Source of the DNA: Lawsonibacter sp.
GTDB taxonomy: Bacteria > Bacillota > Clostridia > Oscillospirales > Oscillospiraceae
Direction: 5' to 3'
DNA: 32,167 bases
Assembly: GCA_022798155.1 (NCBI GenBank)
Contig: JAAWLY010000002.1
Coordinates: 1-32,167, forward strand
This document shows positions 8,931 to 18,431 of this stretch, in pieces (within the stretch, counting starts at the first letter, position 1; every line of letters starts with the position of its first letter). Below the pieces are notes generated by a model. It did no database searches and had not been told where the DNA came from. It saw only the letters and a program-made list of their open reading frames with translations. Made by a program: the position numbers and the translations under genes.

Positions 8931-11581
8931 AATGGCTGATTCAGTGGGCCGTCACGTCCTCGGCCTTGATTCTGATTGTGCTGGCGGTGCAGTTCCTGTT
9001 TCGGAAAAAGCTGTCCGCCCGGCTGAAATACGCCCTGTGGGGGGTAGTCCTGCTGCGGCTGCTCTTCCCGCTCCAGTTTGAGGCACTGCCCACCCAGGTC
9101 TATGACGCCTTTCCTGTGGTAGCCTCCAACCTGGCAAGGCCCCTGGAAAAGCGCCTGGAGGAGGAGAACGAGCGGCTGAGCGTAAGTTATGTCGCCTTGA
9201 TCCCCTCGGAGCTGGTTACCTGGGAGGAGATCCAGAAGGGGGACGACGTCTATCTCACGGTTCCCCTCCCCTACGACCATGCGCCTCTGCCCGAGCATAT
9301 TCAGGTGAACGAGGATGAGGTTATCTACCAGACAGTCCGGACAGGCGACCGCAACATGGACGATAGGCTGTTGAGACTGTGGCAGGCGGGGGCGGCGGTG
9401 ACAGGCACAGCCGTTCTCCTGTCCAACCTTCTCTTTTCCCGGCGGCTGAAACGGCGGCGGCAGGAGCTGAATGGGGTGGACGCTCCCATCCCCGTCTATG
9501 TGGCGGAGGGCCTGCCCTCCCCCTGCCTGTTCGGGATACTGCGGCCCGCCGTCTATGTGACGCCGGAGGCGGCGGAAAACCCGAACGCTCTGCGCCATGT
9601 CCTGGCCCACGAGCTGACCCACTACGCCCACAGGGACCACATCTGGTCTTTGCTCCGGTGTCTGGCCCTGGCGCTGCACTGGTATAGCCCTCTGGTATGG
9701 CTGGCGGTGGTCCTGTCCAAGCGGGACGGCGAGCTGGCCTGCGACGAGGGGGCGGTGGCCCGGCTGGGGGAGGGGGAGCGCATCCCCTACGGGCGTACGT
9801 TAGTAGACATGGTGGCGGCGCGGTCTTTGCGCCCGGTTGACCTGCTGTCCTGCTCCACCGCCATGACTGGGGGCGGCAAGTCGGTCAAACAGCGGGTGTC
9901 CGCCCTGGTGAAGAAGCCCGAGACGGTGAAAACCGCCCTCTTCACCGTTGTCGCCCTGGTGGCCCTGGCGTCGGTGTTCGTCTTTGCCGGGCGGGGGGAG
10001 CCGGTTCGGAACTTATACGGTCCGTACCGGTATCAGGTAAGCCATACCCAGGCGGTTCAGTACTCCCCATCCCCCCTCTCCAGCCAGCTCTACCCCGCCC
10101 CCATCACCGACCCCGACCTGCTGGAGAAGGCCCTGGAGATTTTGGACTCAGCCGCCGACCTGCTGAATACCCCCGAGGAACTGGGGCTTGATCTGTCTGA
10201 AGCCCCCTTCACCTCACCCCGCGTCACCCTGCTGGAGAACCCGGACGGCAGAACAAGCGGGCACACCTATCTGCTGTACACCGTCCACGCCGTCAACAGG
10301 GACTGGTGCTTGCTGGTCACACCCGCTGAAATGGGCGCGGAGTCCTACCATGTGGCAGGGACACTGGACGTCTCCGCCCCGGGGGGCCTGGAACTGCTGG
10401 CCCGGCAGCAGCGAGGGCGGGGTGAAAAGGTGATAACACCCAGCGTCACACCCGAGCTGGAGGAGTTTTTCACGCAATTGGAAGCTGCCCAATCCATCTA
10501 TGTAGGCCAGCCTATGATCTCCAGCGCCGCGCCCCCCGGCGCCATCACCGACCCCGACCTGCTGGCTCTGGCCCGGGAGCGGCTGTCCCGCTTCGGCCCC
10601 CCGGAGGAGGGGGACTCCCTCCCCGACCCCAAAAAGCTGATGACCGCCAGCAAACTGACCCTGTCCGACGGCACAGCGGAGACAATCTACTCCCTGGTCA
10701 TGTGGAACGGCTACACCTGGCTGATTTTTGGGGACGCCTTCCAGGAATACGCCAGCCTGGAGGAGGGGGATCTGGAGTACGGCCCCATCTTCCGCTCGGC
10801 GGACAAGACCAATATGGAGTCCACCCTGGCCCGGTACGCCCAGTTGCAGCAGGAGCGGAACCAGGACCCCAACTCCCCCGTCCCCATGACCCGGGAGGAG
10901 CTGAGTCATTATACCCCGGAGGGAATTTGGGAGGCCCGCGGCTACCGGCTCCAGGGGTGGGACGGCGACCTGAACGGCGCGGAGTTCCACTATGGCTATG
11001 CTTCCCTGACCCGGATTCAGCTTTTGTATATGGGAGACGAGGCCCACGAGGGTGTCTGGATACTGGAACTGCTCCCGCCCGGACTCAGTTCCCACTCCTC
11101 CGGCTATACCGTCCTGGCCGACCAGCCGGTCAGAGTGTACCGTGCGGAACAAAACCAGGGAGTGTCCCCCGGCTATGACGGTATGGACATTGTCGGGTTT
11201 GCCGCCTTCCTGAGAACGGAGGACATCGCCTCAATCACCGCCGGGGACTATGAGCCGGGGCAGGCCATCGGCCTGGAGGAGCTGGACCTCCCCGTCCTGA
11301 AGGAACAGCTCACCCAGTCCCTGTACCACCAGTTTATCGAGGAGTACAACGAGGAGAAGTACGGGCAGTACGTCATCAATATTGCGGTGAAGCACGGAGA
11401 CGCGAAAACCTACGACGGGAGCGAACTGCCGGAGGAAGCCTGGCGGCTCACCCTCTCCGTCGGCGAGGAGAAGGACGCGGTCTGTCTGCGGCATAAAGTC
11501 TTTGCCGCCAACAATGATCCGGAGTACGTTCTTGTCCGCAGCCCGGAGCTGTACCGCACCCTTCGGAATATCTTTGATTGA
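8927..11581 (+). CDS. BlaR1-like M56 family membrane metallopeptidase with long C-terminal extracellular region
   Basis: HELTHYAHRDH zinc motif, N-terminal TM segments, ATGA overlap with the BlaI-like gene, TM FTVVALVALASVFVFAG followed by about 540 aa. Confidence 0.85.
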   Translation: MKWLIQWAVTSSALILIVLAVQFLFRKKLSARLKYALWGVVLLRLLFPLQFEALPTQVYDAFPVVASNLARPLEKRLEEENERLSVSYVALIPSELVTWEEIQKGDDVYLTVPLPYDHAPLPEHIQVNEDEVIYQTVRTGDRNMDDRLLRLWQAGAAVTGTAVLLSNLLFSRRLKRRRQELNGVDAPIPVYVAEGLPSPCLFGILRPAVYVTPEAAENPNALRHVLAHELTHYAHRDHIWSLLRCLALALHWYSPLVWLAVVLSKRDGELACDEGAVARLGEGERIPYGRTLVDMVAARSLRPVDLLSCSTAMTGGGKSVKQRVSALVKKPETVKTALFTVVALVALASVFVFAGRGEPVRNLYGPYRYQVSHTQAVQYSPSPLSSQLYPAPITDPDLLEKALEILDSAADLLNTPEELGLDLSEAPFTSPRVTLLENPDGRTSGHTYLLYTVHAVNRDWCLLVTPAEMGAESYHVAGTLDVSAPGGLELLARQQRGRGEKVITPSVTPELEEFFTQLEAAQSIYVGQPMISSAAPPGAITDPDLLALARERLSRFGPPEEGDSLPDPKKLMTASKLTLSDGTAETIYSLVMWNGYTWLIFGDAFQEYASLEEGDLEYGPIFRSADKTNMESTLARYAQLQQERNQDPNSPVPMTREELSHYTPEGIWEARGYRLQGWDGDLNGAEFHYGYASLTRIQLLYMGDEAHEGVWILELLPPGLSSHSSGYTVLADQPVRVYRAEQNQGVSPGYDGMDIVGFAAFLRTEDIASITAGDYEPGQAIGLEELDLPVLKEQLTQSLYHQFIEEYNEEKYGQYVINIAVKHGDAKTYDGSELPEEAWRLTLSVGEEKDAVCLRHKVFAANNDPEYVLVRSPELYRTLRNIFD

Positions 11582-11601
11582 GGGGAGGCCGTAACCGTCT
11601 T

Positions 11602-11676
11602 TGTAGGGACGCTTCACGAAGCGTCCGCAGCGCTGAAGCCGATTTCCAAAACGGACGCATCGTGATGCGTCCCTAC
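11602..11676 (+). repeat. Family A repeat, copy A2 (subtype A-II)
   Basis: TGTAGGGACGCTTCACGAAGCGTCC ... GGACGCATCGTGATGCGTCCCTACA; two hairpins, perfect 11-bp terminal inverted repeat. Confidence 0.9.
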
Positions 11677-11809
11677 AGAGCATTCTGGGCAGCCTTTCCC
11701 GCTGCGGCGGGGACGGGGACGTTTAAACGGTTGACATTTTCCTCCTTTGGGGATATGCTAGGGATACGGAATGTTCAACCACTGTATCCACAAACTGGAG
11801 GATTTATCT

Positions 11810-13675
11810 ATGTGCGGTTTTACCGGCTTCACCACCCGCTCCGTGCCCCCGGACCGGGCCGTTTTAAAGGCCATGGGCGACACCATCCGCCACCGGGGCC
11901 CGGACGACGAGGGCTACTACACCGATGCGCACTGCGGCATCGCCCACCGGCGGCTGTCCATCCTGGACCTGAGCAGCAACGGCCACCAGCCCATGGTCAG
12001 CCCCGACGGGCGGTATATCATCGCCTACAACGGCGAGAGCTACAACTTCCAGGACCTGAAAAAAGAGCTGGCCGCCGCCGGCCACAGCTTTGGCACCACC
12101 TGCGACACTGAGGTGGTCCTCCACGGTTATATGGAGTGGGGCCCGGAGGTCACCAAAAAGCTGCGGGGCATGTTTGCCTTTGTCATCTGGGACAAGGAGC
12201 GGCAGGAGCTGTACGGTGCCCGGGACCCCTTCGGCATCAAGCCCTTCTACTACGCCGCCATGGGCGACCTGTTCTTCTTCGGCTCGGAGTGCAAGAGCTT
12301 TCTGCCCCACCCCGGCTTTAAAAAGGAGCTGAACCGGGAGGCCCTGAAGTTCTACCTGACCTTCCAATACTCCGCCCTGAACGAGTCCTTTTTTAAAAAT
12401 GTCTACCGCCTTCTCCCCGGCCACCAGCTGCTGTGGAAAAATGGGGTGGTGGAGCTGTCCTCTTACACCTCCTTCTCCTTCGCCCCGGACAACACCCCCC
12501 TGGACAAGCGGGCTGAGCACATCCGAGAGGTGGTCAGCGAGTCGGTGGAGGCCCACCAGATCGCCGACGTGGAGGTGGGGGCCTTCCTGTCCGGCGGCAT
12601 CGACTCCAGCTTTATCACCGCCCTGTCCCGGCCGGACAAGACCTACTCCGTGGGCTTTGACCGGAAGGGCTTTAATGAGACCCACGAGGCCCAGGAGCTG
12701 TGCAAGGAGCTGGGGCTGAAAAACATCTCCAAGATCATCACCGAGGAGGACTTCTTCGGGGCCCTGCCCGCCATCCAGTACTACGCCGATGAGCCTAACG
12801 CCAACCTGTCCACCGTGCCGCTGTACTTCCTGTCCCAGCTGGCGGCAAAGGATGTGAAGGTGGTGCTCTCCGGCGAGGGGGCCGACGAGCTCTTCGGCGG
12901 CTATATGAGCTACCACACCACCCCCGCCTACGAGGCCTACCGCAAGCTGCCCCAGGGGCTGCGCCGGGCGGTGAGCAAGTGGGCCGCCAAGCGCCCCCCC
13001 TTCAAGGGCCGGGGCCACCTGATCGAGGGGGGCCAGAGGGTGGAGGAGATGTTCGTGGGTCAGGCTTTCATCTTCAATAACGACGAGGCCGAGCGGGTGC
13101 TCAAGCCCGCCTACCGCAGCCCTCTCACCTGGCGTGACATCACCGCCCCCTACTTTGAAGCGATAGCGGACGTCGACGACCTGACCAAGAAGCAATACCT
13201 GGACCTGCACCTGTGGCAGCCCCTGGACATTCTCCGCAAGGCCGACCGGATGACCATGGCCCACTCTCTGGAGCTTCGGGTGCCCTATCTGGACCGTGAG
13301 GTGTGGAAGGCGGCCCGGGCGGTACCCAGCAGGCAGAAGATGCGGGGCAAAAACCTCACCAAATACCCCCTGCGGCTGGCCGCCGTCCCCCTGCTCCCCG
13401 ACGACTGGATCAAGCGGGAGAAGAAGGGCTTCCCCGTCCCCTTTATCGCCTGGCTGCGCCAGGAGAAGTACTACAACTGGGCCAGGGAGCTGATCTCTCA
13501 GGATTACGTGAAGGAATTTTTCGACGTGCCCTGCCTGCTGGACCTGCTGGAGCAGCACTACTCCGGCAAGGCGAAGACCCACCGCAAGCTGTACACCGTG
13601 CTCTCCTTCCTGATCTGGTATCAGGTCTACTTCCCAGAAAAGTGCGGCGTGGAGCCCTTCCAGCCCAACCCCTGA
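11810..13675 (+). CDS. asnB: Asparagine synthase (glutamine-hydrolysing)
   Basis: N-terminal MCGFTGF (Cys2 amidotransferase), IRHRGPDDEGYY, synthetase SGGIDSS motif, VVLSGEGADELFGGY. Confidence 0.95.
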   Translation: MCGFTGFTTRSVPPDRAVLKAMGDTIRHRGPDDEGYYTDAHCGIAHRRLSILDLSSNGHQPMVSPDGRYIIAYNGESYNFQDLKKELAAAGHSFGTTCDTEVVLHGYMEWGPEVTKKLRGMFAFVIWDKERQELYGARDPFGIKPFYYAAMGDLFFFGSECKSFLPHPGFKKELNREALKFYLTFQYSALNESFFKNVYRLLPGHQLLWKNGVVELSSYTSFSFAPDNTPLDKRAEHIREVVSESVEAHQIADVEVGAFLSGGIDSSFITALSRPDKTYSVGFDRKGFNETHEAQELCKELGLKNISKIITEEDFFGALPAIQYYADEPNANLSTVPLYFLSQLAAKDVKVVLSGEGADELFGGYMSYHTTPAYEAYRKLPQGLRRAVSKWAAKRPPFKGRGHLIEGGQRVEEMFVGQAFIFNNDEAERVLKPAYRSPLTWRDITAPYFEAIADVDDLTKKQYLDLHLWQPLDILRKADRMTMAHSLELRVPYLDREVWKAARAVPSRQKMRGKNLTKYPLRLAAVPLLPDDWIKREKKGFPVPFIAWLRQEKYYNWARELISQDYVKEFFDVPCLLDLLEQHYSGKAKTHRKLYTVLSFLIWYQVYFPEKCGVEPFQPNP

Positions 13676-13683
13676 CCCATCTC

Positions 13684-13707
13684 ATCCCCCGGCCCGTGCC
13701 GGGGGAT
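13684..13707 (+). terminator. Terminator of asnB
   Basis: ATCCCCCGGC-CCGT-GCCGGGGGAT followed by TTTATATTTTT. Confidence 0.8.
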
Positions 13708-13826
13708 TTTATATTTTTGGCCACATTTGTCAGGCTTTACCGGTGTTTTGTCGTTTTTGTCCACTTTTCCTGCGTTAATATCCCGCTTTTCTTCTGTTTC
13801 GTCCCGTTAAAAAGCTGTTAATTTTG

Positions 13827-13855
13827 TTGTTTTCTCGACAAAAAGCAAGTATCAT
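13827..13855 (+). promoter_or_regulatory. Candidate sigma-A-like promoter of the activase gene
   Basis: TTGTTT-N17-TATCAT, about 34 nt before the ATG. Confidence 0.4.
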
Positions 13856-13888
13856 GTATCGGTAAAATCAGAAAAGGCAGGGTTCCCT

Positions 13889-16822
13889 ATGAGTCTTCGC
13901 GTCGGCATCGACATCGGTTCCACCACTGTCAAGGTGGTGGTGCTGGACGAACAAAATAAACTGCTCTTCCGCTCCTACGAGCGCCATTTCTCCAAAACCC
14001 GGGAGCGGGCCCTGGAGACGTTGGCCTCCATCCGGGACATGCTCTCGGGCCAGGACATCAAGGCCACCATCACCGGCTCCGCCGGCCTGGGGGTGGCCAC
14101 CGCCGCGGGCATCGACTTTGTCCAGGAGGTGTACGCCACCGCCGCCGCGGTGAACACCTACATCCCAGACACCGACGCGGTCATCGAGCTGGGGGGCGAG
14201 GACGCCAAGATCATCTTCTTTGGCGGGGCGCTGGAGGAGCGGATGAACGGCTCCTGCGCCGGGGGCACCGGGGCCTTTATCGACCAGATGGCCACCCTGA
14301 TGAATGTATCCGTCAAAGAGCTGGACGAGCTGAGTCTGAAGCACGTGAAAATTTACCCCATCGCCTCCCGGTGCGGCGTCTTTGCTAAGAGCGACATCCA
14401 GCCCATCCTGAACCAAGGCGGCCGGAAGGAGGACGTAGCCGCCTCTATCTTCCAGGCGGTGGTGGACCAGACGGTGGCCGGCCTGACCCAGGGCCGGGAG
14501 CTGAAGGGAAAGATCGTCTTTCTGGGCGGGCCGCTGCACTTCCTGATGGGCCTGCGCCAGCGGTTCGTGGAGACATTGAAGCTGGACGGCAACCACGCCG
14601 TTTTCCCCCAGGACGGGGACTGCTTTGCCGCCATGGGGGCCGCCCTGTGCGCCACCGACTACTCCCCCGCCCCCTTTGAGACGCTGATGAAAAAGCTGGA
14701 GGACAGCGCCGCCGCCACCACGGTGGTGGACACCATGCCCCCCCTGTTTACCAGCGAGGAGGAGTACGACGTCTTCTCCGCCCGGCACAACGCCAGCCGC
14801 CCCCCGGAGGCGGACATCGGTACATATACCGGCCCGGCCTATCTGGGGCTGGACGCCGGCTCCACCACCACCAAAATGGTGCTCATCGCCCCCGACGGCG
14901 GGCTGCTGTACACCTATTACCACTCCAACCTGGGCAACCCGGTGGCCATCGTGTTGGAGCAGCTGAAGGAGATTTACAAGCTGTGCGGCGACCGGATCGT
15001 GATAAAGGGCGCCGCCGTCACCGGCTACGGCGAGGATCTGATTAAAAACGCCTTCTCCTGCGACCTGGGCCTGGTGGAAACTATGGCCCACTACAAGGCC
15101 GCCGCCCACTTTGAGCCCTCGGTGGACTTCATCATCGACATCGGCGGCCAGGACATGAAGTGCTTCAAGATCCGCAACGGCGCTGTGGACTCCATCATGC
15201 TCAACGAGGCCTGCTCCTCGGGCTGCGGCTCCTTTATCGAGACTTTCGCTAGGGCTCTGGGCTACGAGATCGCCGACTTTGCCAAGTTGGGCCTGTTCAC
15301 CCAGAAGCCGGTCAACCTGGGCTCCCGGTGCACGGTATTTATGAACTCCAGCGTCAAACAGGCCCAGAAGGACGGGGCCAGTGTGGAGGATATCTCCGCC
15401 GGGCTGTCCATCTCCATTGTGAAAAACGCCATTTACAAGGTGATCCGGGCCGCCTCCGCCGACGATTTGGGCCGGCATATCGTGGTCCAGGGGGGCACCT
15501 TCCACAACGACGCGGTGCTCCGGGCCTTTGAGCAAGAGATCGGCCGGGAGGTCACCCGCCCGGTGATTGCCGGGATGATGGGGGCCTTTGGGGCCGCCCT
15601 GGCCGCCCGTGACTTGGGGCTGGAGCAGTCCGCCCTGCTGTCCCGGGAAGCGCTGGAGCACTTTACCCACACCGCCAAGCCCGCCACCTGCGGGCTGTGC
15701 ACCAACCACTGTTCCCTAACGGTGAACTCCTTCGACGGCGGGCGGCGGTTTGTGTCCGGCAACCGGTGCTCCCGCCCCTTGGGAGAGGAGCCCCACCGCC
15801 AGCCCGACCTGATGCGGTATAAATACACAGCCCTCCGCGCCCTCCAGGGCAAGGGGCAGGGGAACGGCTCCCGGGGAAAAATCGGCATCCCCTTCGGGCT
15901 GAATATGTACGAAAACCTCCCCTTCTGGTTCGAGCTGTTCACCAGGCTGAATTTCGAGGTCGTCCTCTCCCCCGAGTCCTCCCGAAAGCTCTACCTGAAG
16001 GGCCAGCGCACCATTCCCTCTGACACGGTGTGCTACCCCGCAAAGCTCCTCCACGGCCATGTGGAGGCCCTGGTGGAGGCGGGGGTGGACGCTATCTGGT
16101 ACCCCTGTATGTCCTACAACAACGACGAGGGCATCGGCGACAACCACTACAACTGCCCCGTGGTGGCCTATTACCCCGAGCTGCTCTCCGCCAACGTCCC
16201 TGCCCTGAAACAGACCCGATTCCTGGACCCCTACGTGGGCCTGTGGCGGCACAAGGACTTTGAAAAGCGCTTTGCCGCCATGATGCTGGAGCAGTTCTCC
16301 ATCCCCAAAAAGGAGACCAAGGCTGCCGCTGAAGAGGCATACCGGGCCTATGAGGCCTATGTCCACGACGTGCAGGAGACAGGCCGGCAATACATCGAAA
16401 AGGCCCGGGCCGAGGGGCGCAGTATCATCGTGGCCTGCGGCCGGCCCTACCACATCGACCCGGAGATCAATCACGGCATCAACGACCTGATTACCTCTTT
16501 CGGTCTGGTGCTGGTCACCGAGGACGCTCTCAGCTACCTGGAGGGCTACGCCCCCCGGAAGGTGCTCAATCAGTGGACTTTCCAGAGCCGGATGTATAAC
16601 GCCGCCCGATATGTGTGTACCCAGCCCGACATGCAGGTGGTGCAGCTGGTCAGCTTTGGCTGCGGCACCGACGCCATCACCACCGATGAGATGCGTGCCA
16701 TCCTGGAGGAGGGCGGCAAGCTGTATACCCAGCTGAAAATCGACGACATCAGCAACCTGGGGGCGGTGAAGATCCGCATCCGCTCGCTGATCGCCGCCAT
16801 CGAGGCCAGGAAAAAATCGTAG
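13889..16822 (+). CDS. 2-hydroxyacyl-CoA dehydratase activase-related protein (two BcrAD/BadFG ATPase domains plus DUF2229-like region)
   Basis: Two activase domains: GIDIGSTTVKVVVLDE/GGEDAKIIFF/GTGAFIDQMA and GLDAGSTTTKMVLIAPDG/DIGGQDMKCFKI/CGSFIETFA; C-terminal FGLNMYENLPFWFELFTRLNFEVVLSPES. Confidence 0.88.
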   Translation: MSLRVGIDIGSTTVKVVVLDEQNKLLFRSYERHFSKTRERALETLASIRDMLSGQDIKATITGSAGLGVATAAGIDFVQEVYATAAAVNTYIPDTDAVIELGGEDAKIIFFGGALEERMNGSCAGGTGAFIDQMATLMNVSVKELDELSLKHVKIYPIASRCGVFAKSDIQPILNQGGRKEDVAASIFQAVVDQTVAGLTQGRELKGKIVFLGGPLHFLMGLRQRFVETLKLDGNHAVFPQDGDCFAAMGAALCATDYSPAPFETLMKKLEDSAAATTVVDTMPPLFTSEEEYDVFSARHNASRPPEADIGTYTGPAYLGLDAGSTTTKMVLIAPDGGLLYTYYHSNLGNPVAIVLEQLKEIYKLCGDRIVIKGAAVTGYGEDLIKNAFSCDLGLVETMAHYKAAAHFEPSVDFIIDIGGQDMKCFKIRNGAVDSIMLNEACSSGCGSFIETFARALGYEIADFAKLGLFTQKPVNLGSRCTVFMNSSVKQAQKDGASVEDISAGLSISIVKNAIYKVIRAASADDLGRHIVVQGGTFHNDAVLRAFEQEIGREVTRPVIAGMMGAFGAALAARDLGLEQSALLSREALEHFTHTAKPATCGLCTNHCSLTVNSFDGGRRFVSGNRCSRPLGEEPHRQPDLMRYKYTALRALQGKGQGNGSRGKIGIPFGLNMYENLPFWFELFTRLNFEVVLSPESSRKLYLKGQRTIPSDTVCYPAKLLHGHVEALVEAGVDAIWYPCMSYNNDEGIGDNHYNCPVVAYYPELLSANVPALKQTRFLDPYVGLWRHKDFEKRFAAMMLEQFSIPKKETKAAAEEAYRAYEAYVHDVQETGRQYIEKARAEGRSIIVACGRPYHIDPEINHGINDLITSFGLVLVTEDALSYLEGYAPRKVLNQWTFQSRMYNAARYVCTQPDMQVVQLVSFGCGTDAITTDEMRAILEEGGKLYTQLKIDDISNLGAVKIRIRSLIAAIEARKKS

Positions 16823-16896
16823 GGGCGCATATTATGCGCCCGCCATTTTCAGAAACGTCTTCATAATAACGCGGGCGGATGATATCCGCCCCTACA
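16818..16896 (+). repeat. Family A repeat, copy A3 (subtype A-I), between the two parts of the dehydratase/activase system
   Basis: CGTAGGGGCGCATATTATGCGCCCG ... GCGGGCGGATGATATCCGCCCCTACA; its TAG (16820-16822) is the stop of the upstream ORF. Confidence 0.9.
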
Positions 16897-16930
16897 GAAT
16901 CGGCATATATCCACGAAAGGAGTTCCCACC

Positions 16931-18265
16931 ATGGCAAAATTGGTCTATGACGACACCGGCCGTCTCCTGTTCACCAAGGAGATGAAGGCGGAGTACACCC
17001 TTCTCATGCCCCAGATGCTCCCCGTCCACTTTGGCATGATGAAAAAGCTGCTGGAGTGCGAGGGCTACAAGGTGGATATGCTCACCACCAACCACCGGGG
17101 CATTGTGGACGAGGGTCTGAAATACGTCCATAACGACACCTGCTACCCCGCCCTGCTGGTCATCGGCCAGCTCATCGACGCGGTGAAGCACGGGGGCTAC
17201 GCCCCCCACAAGGTGGGGCTGCTCATCACCCAGACCGGCGGCGGCTGTCGGGCCAGCAACTACATCCATCTGCTGCGCAAGGCCCTGGAAAAGGCGGACA
17301 TGGCCTACATCCCCGTGGTGTCGGTCAACCTGTCCGGGCTGGAGAAAAACCCCGGCTTTTCCCTGACTCTGCCCTTCATCCGCAAGGCGGTGTACGCCAT
17401 GATGTACGGCGACATTATCGTCAACGTGGCCAACCAGGTCCGGCCCTACGAGGTGGAGGCGGGAGCCAGCGACGTCATGATCGACCGCTGGTCCCAGCGG
17501 CTGGTAGACGGCTTCCAGGCGGGCAAGGGCATGAGCCGTAAGCAGATGCGCGCTAACTTCAACGCCATCTGTTCCGACTTTGCCGCCATCCCCATGGCGG
17601 GGGAGCCCAAGATCCGGGTAGGGGTCGTGGGGGAAATCTATGTAAAGTTCGCCCCTTTGGGCAACAACAACCTGGAAAAGTTCCTCCTCTCTGAGGGGGT
17701 GGAGCCGGTGGTCCCCGGGCTGACCGACTTTATCATTTTCAAGATCTACAACCGGGTAGCCGATGTGGAGCTGTACGGCGGCCACTGGATCAAGAAATTC
17801 GGCTGTAAGGTGTTTATGAAGTACATCGAGGCCTGCCAGCGGGACATGATCGCCGCTCTGGGGCACTCCGGCCGCTTCCGCGCCCCCGGTACCTTCCAGG
17901 ACCTGCACCGCATGGTCCAGGGCTACCTGGGAGACGGCAACAAAATGGGGGAGGGTTGGCTGCTCACCGCCGAGATGCTGGAGCTCATCCACTCGGGAAC
18001 CAACAACATCGTCTGCACCCAGCCCTTCGGCTGCCTGCCCAACCATATCGTGGGCAAGGGGATGATCCGCAAGCTGAAAGACGACTACCCCTACAGCAAC
18101 ATCGTGGCCATCGACTACGACCCAGGCGCCACCCGTATCAACCAGGAAAACCGCATCAAGCTGATGCTGGCCAACGCCAAGGGCCTGACCCATCAGGAGG
18201 GCGCCCGCCCCACAGCGGACGCCCAGCCCGAGCCGGAGCCCCGGCTGGCCCACGCCAATGTCTAG
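16931..18265 (+). CDS. 2-hydroxyacyl-CoA dehydratase-related protein (resembles the C-terminal part of fused homologues)
   Basis: FTKEMKAEYTLLMPQMLPVHFGMMKKLLECEGYKVDML, YVHNDTCYPALLVIGQLIDAV, GGGCRASNYI; own RBS AAAGGAG. Confidence 0.8.
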   Translation: MAKLVYDDTGRLLFTKEMKAEYTLLMPQMLPVHFGMMKKLLECEGYKVDMLTTNHRGIVDEGLKYVHNDTCYPALLVIGQLIDAVKHGGYAPHKVGLLITQTGGGCRASNYIHLLRKALEKADMAYIPVVSVNLSGLEKNPGFSLTLPFIRKAVYAMMYGDIIVNVANQVRPYEVEAGASDVMIDRWSQRLVDGFQAGKGMSRKQMRANFNAICSDFAAIPMAGEPKIRVGVVGEIYVKFAPLGNNNLEKFLLSEGVEPVVPGLTDFIIFKIYNRVADVELYGGHWIKKFGCKVFMKYIEACQRDMIAALGHSGRFRAPGTFQDLHRMVQGYLGDGNKMGEGWLLTAEMLELIHSGTNNIVCTQPFGCLPNHIVGKGMIRKLKDDYPYSNIVAIDYDPGATRINQENRIKLMLANAKGLTHQEGARPTADAQPEPEPRLAHANV

Positions 18266-18347
18266 GGCTTGTTTGAAAAATGTCAAAACATCCAATCGGC
18301 GGGCCTTTCGCCGCTGTGCATTCTTCCATTTTTCAAACGGCGCCTAA
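18262..18347 (+). repeat. Family B repeat, copy B1 (86 bp including one flanking base each side)
   Basis: C-TA-GGGCTTGTTTGAAAAATG ... CATTTTTCAAACGGCGCC-TA-A; 12-bp perfect core TIR GTTTGAAAAATG/CATTTTTCAAAC. Confidence 0.9.
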
Positions 18348-18386
18348 TCCATCCTGCCAGCGCCCGGTATCTTCTCACTACGACAT

Positions 18387-18420
18387 AAAAACCGCCCCAC
18401 CAATTGGTGGGGTGGTTTTT
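18387..18420. terminator. Bidirectional terminator
   Basis: AAAACCGCCCCACC-AATT-GGTGGGGTGGTTTT. Confidence 0.85.
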
Positions 18421-18431
18421 TAGCCCTATAT

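Noticed and set aside
13727-13830. TTTTGTC-rich tract and GTTAA direct repeats upstream of the activase gene as a Rex-type operator
   Set aside because: The elements are direct and irregular, not the palindromic Rex consensus; could be chance in an AT-rich intergenic region.
11864-18295. Long minus-strand ORFs antisense to asnB (11864..13582), the activase (13868..15709) and the dehydratase-like gene (16892..18295)
   Set aside because: Compositional artefacts opposite well-recognised proteins; some start inside family A or B repeats.
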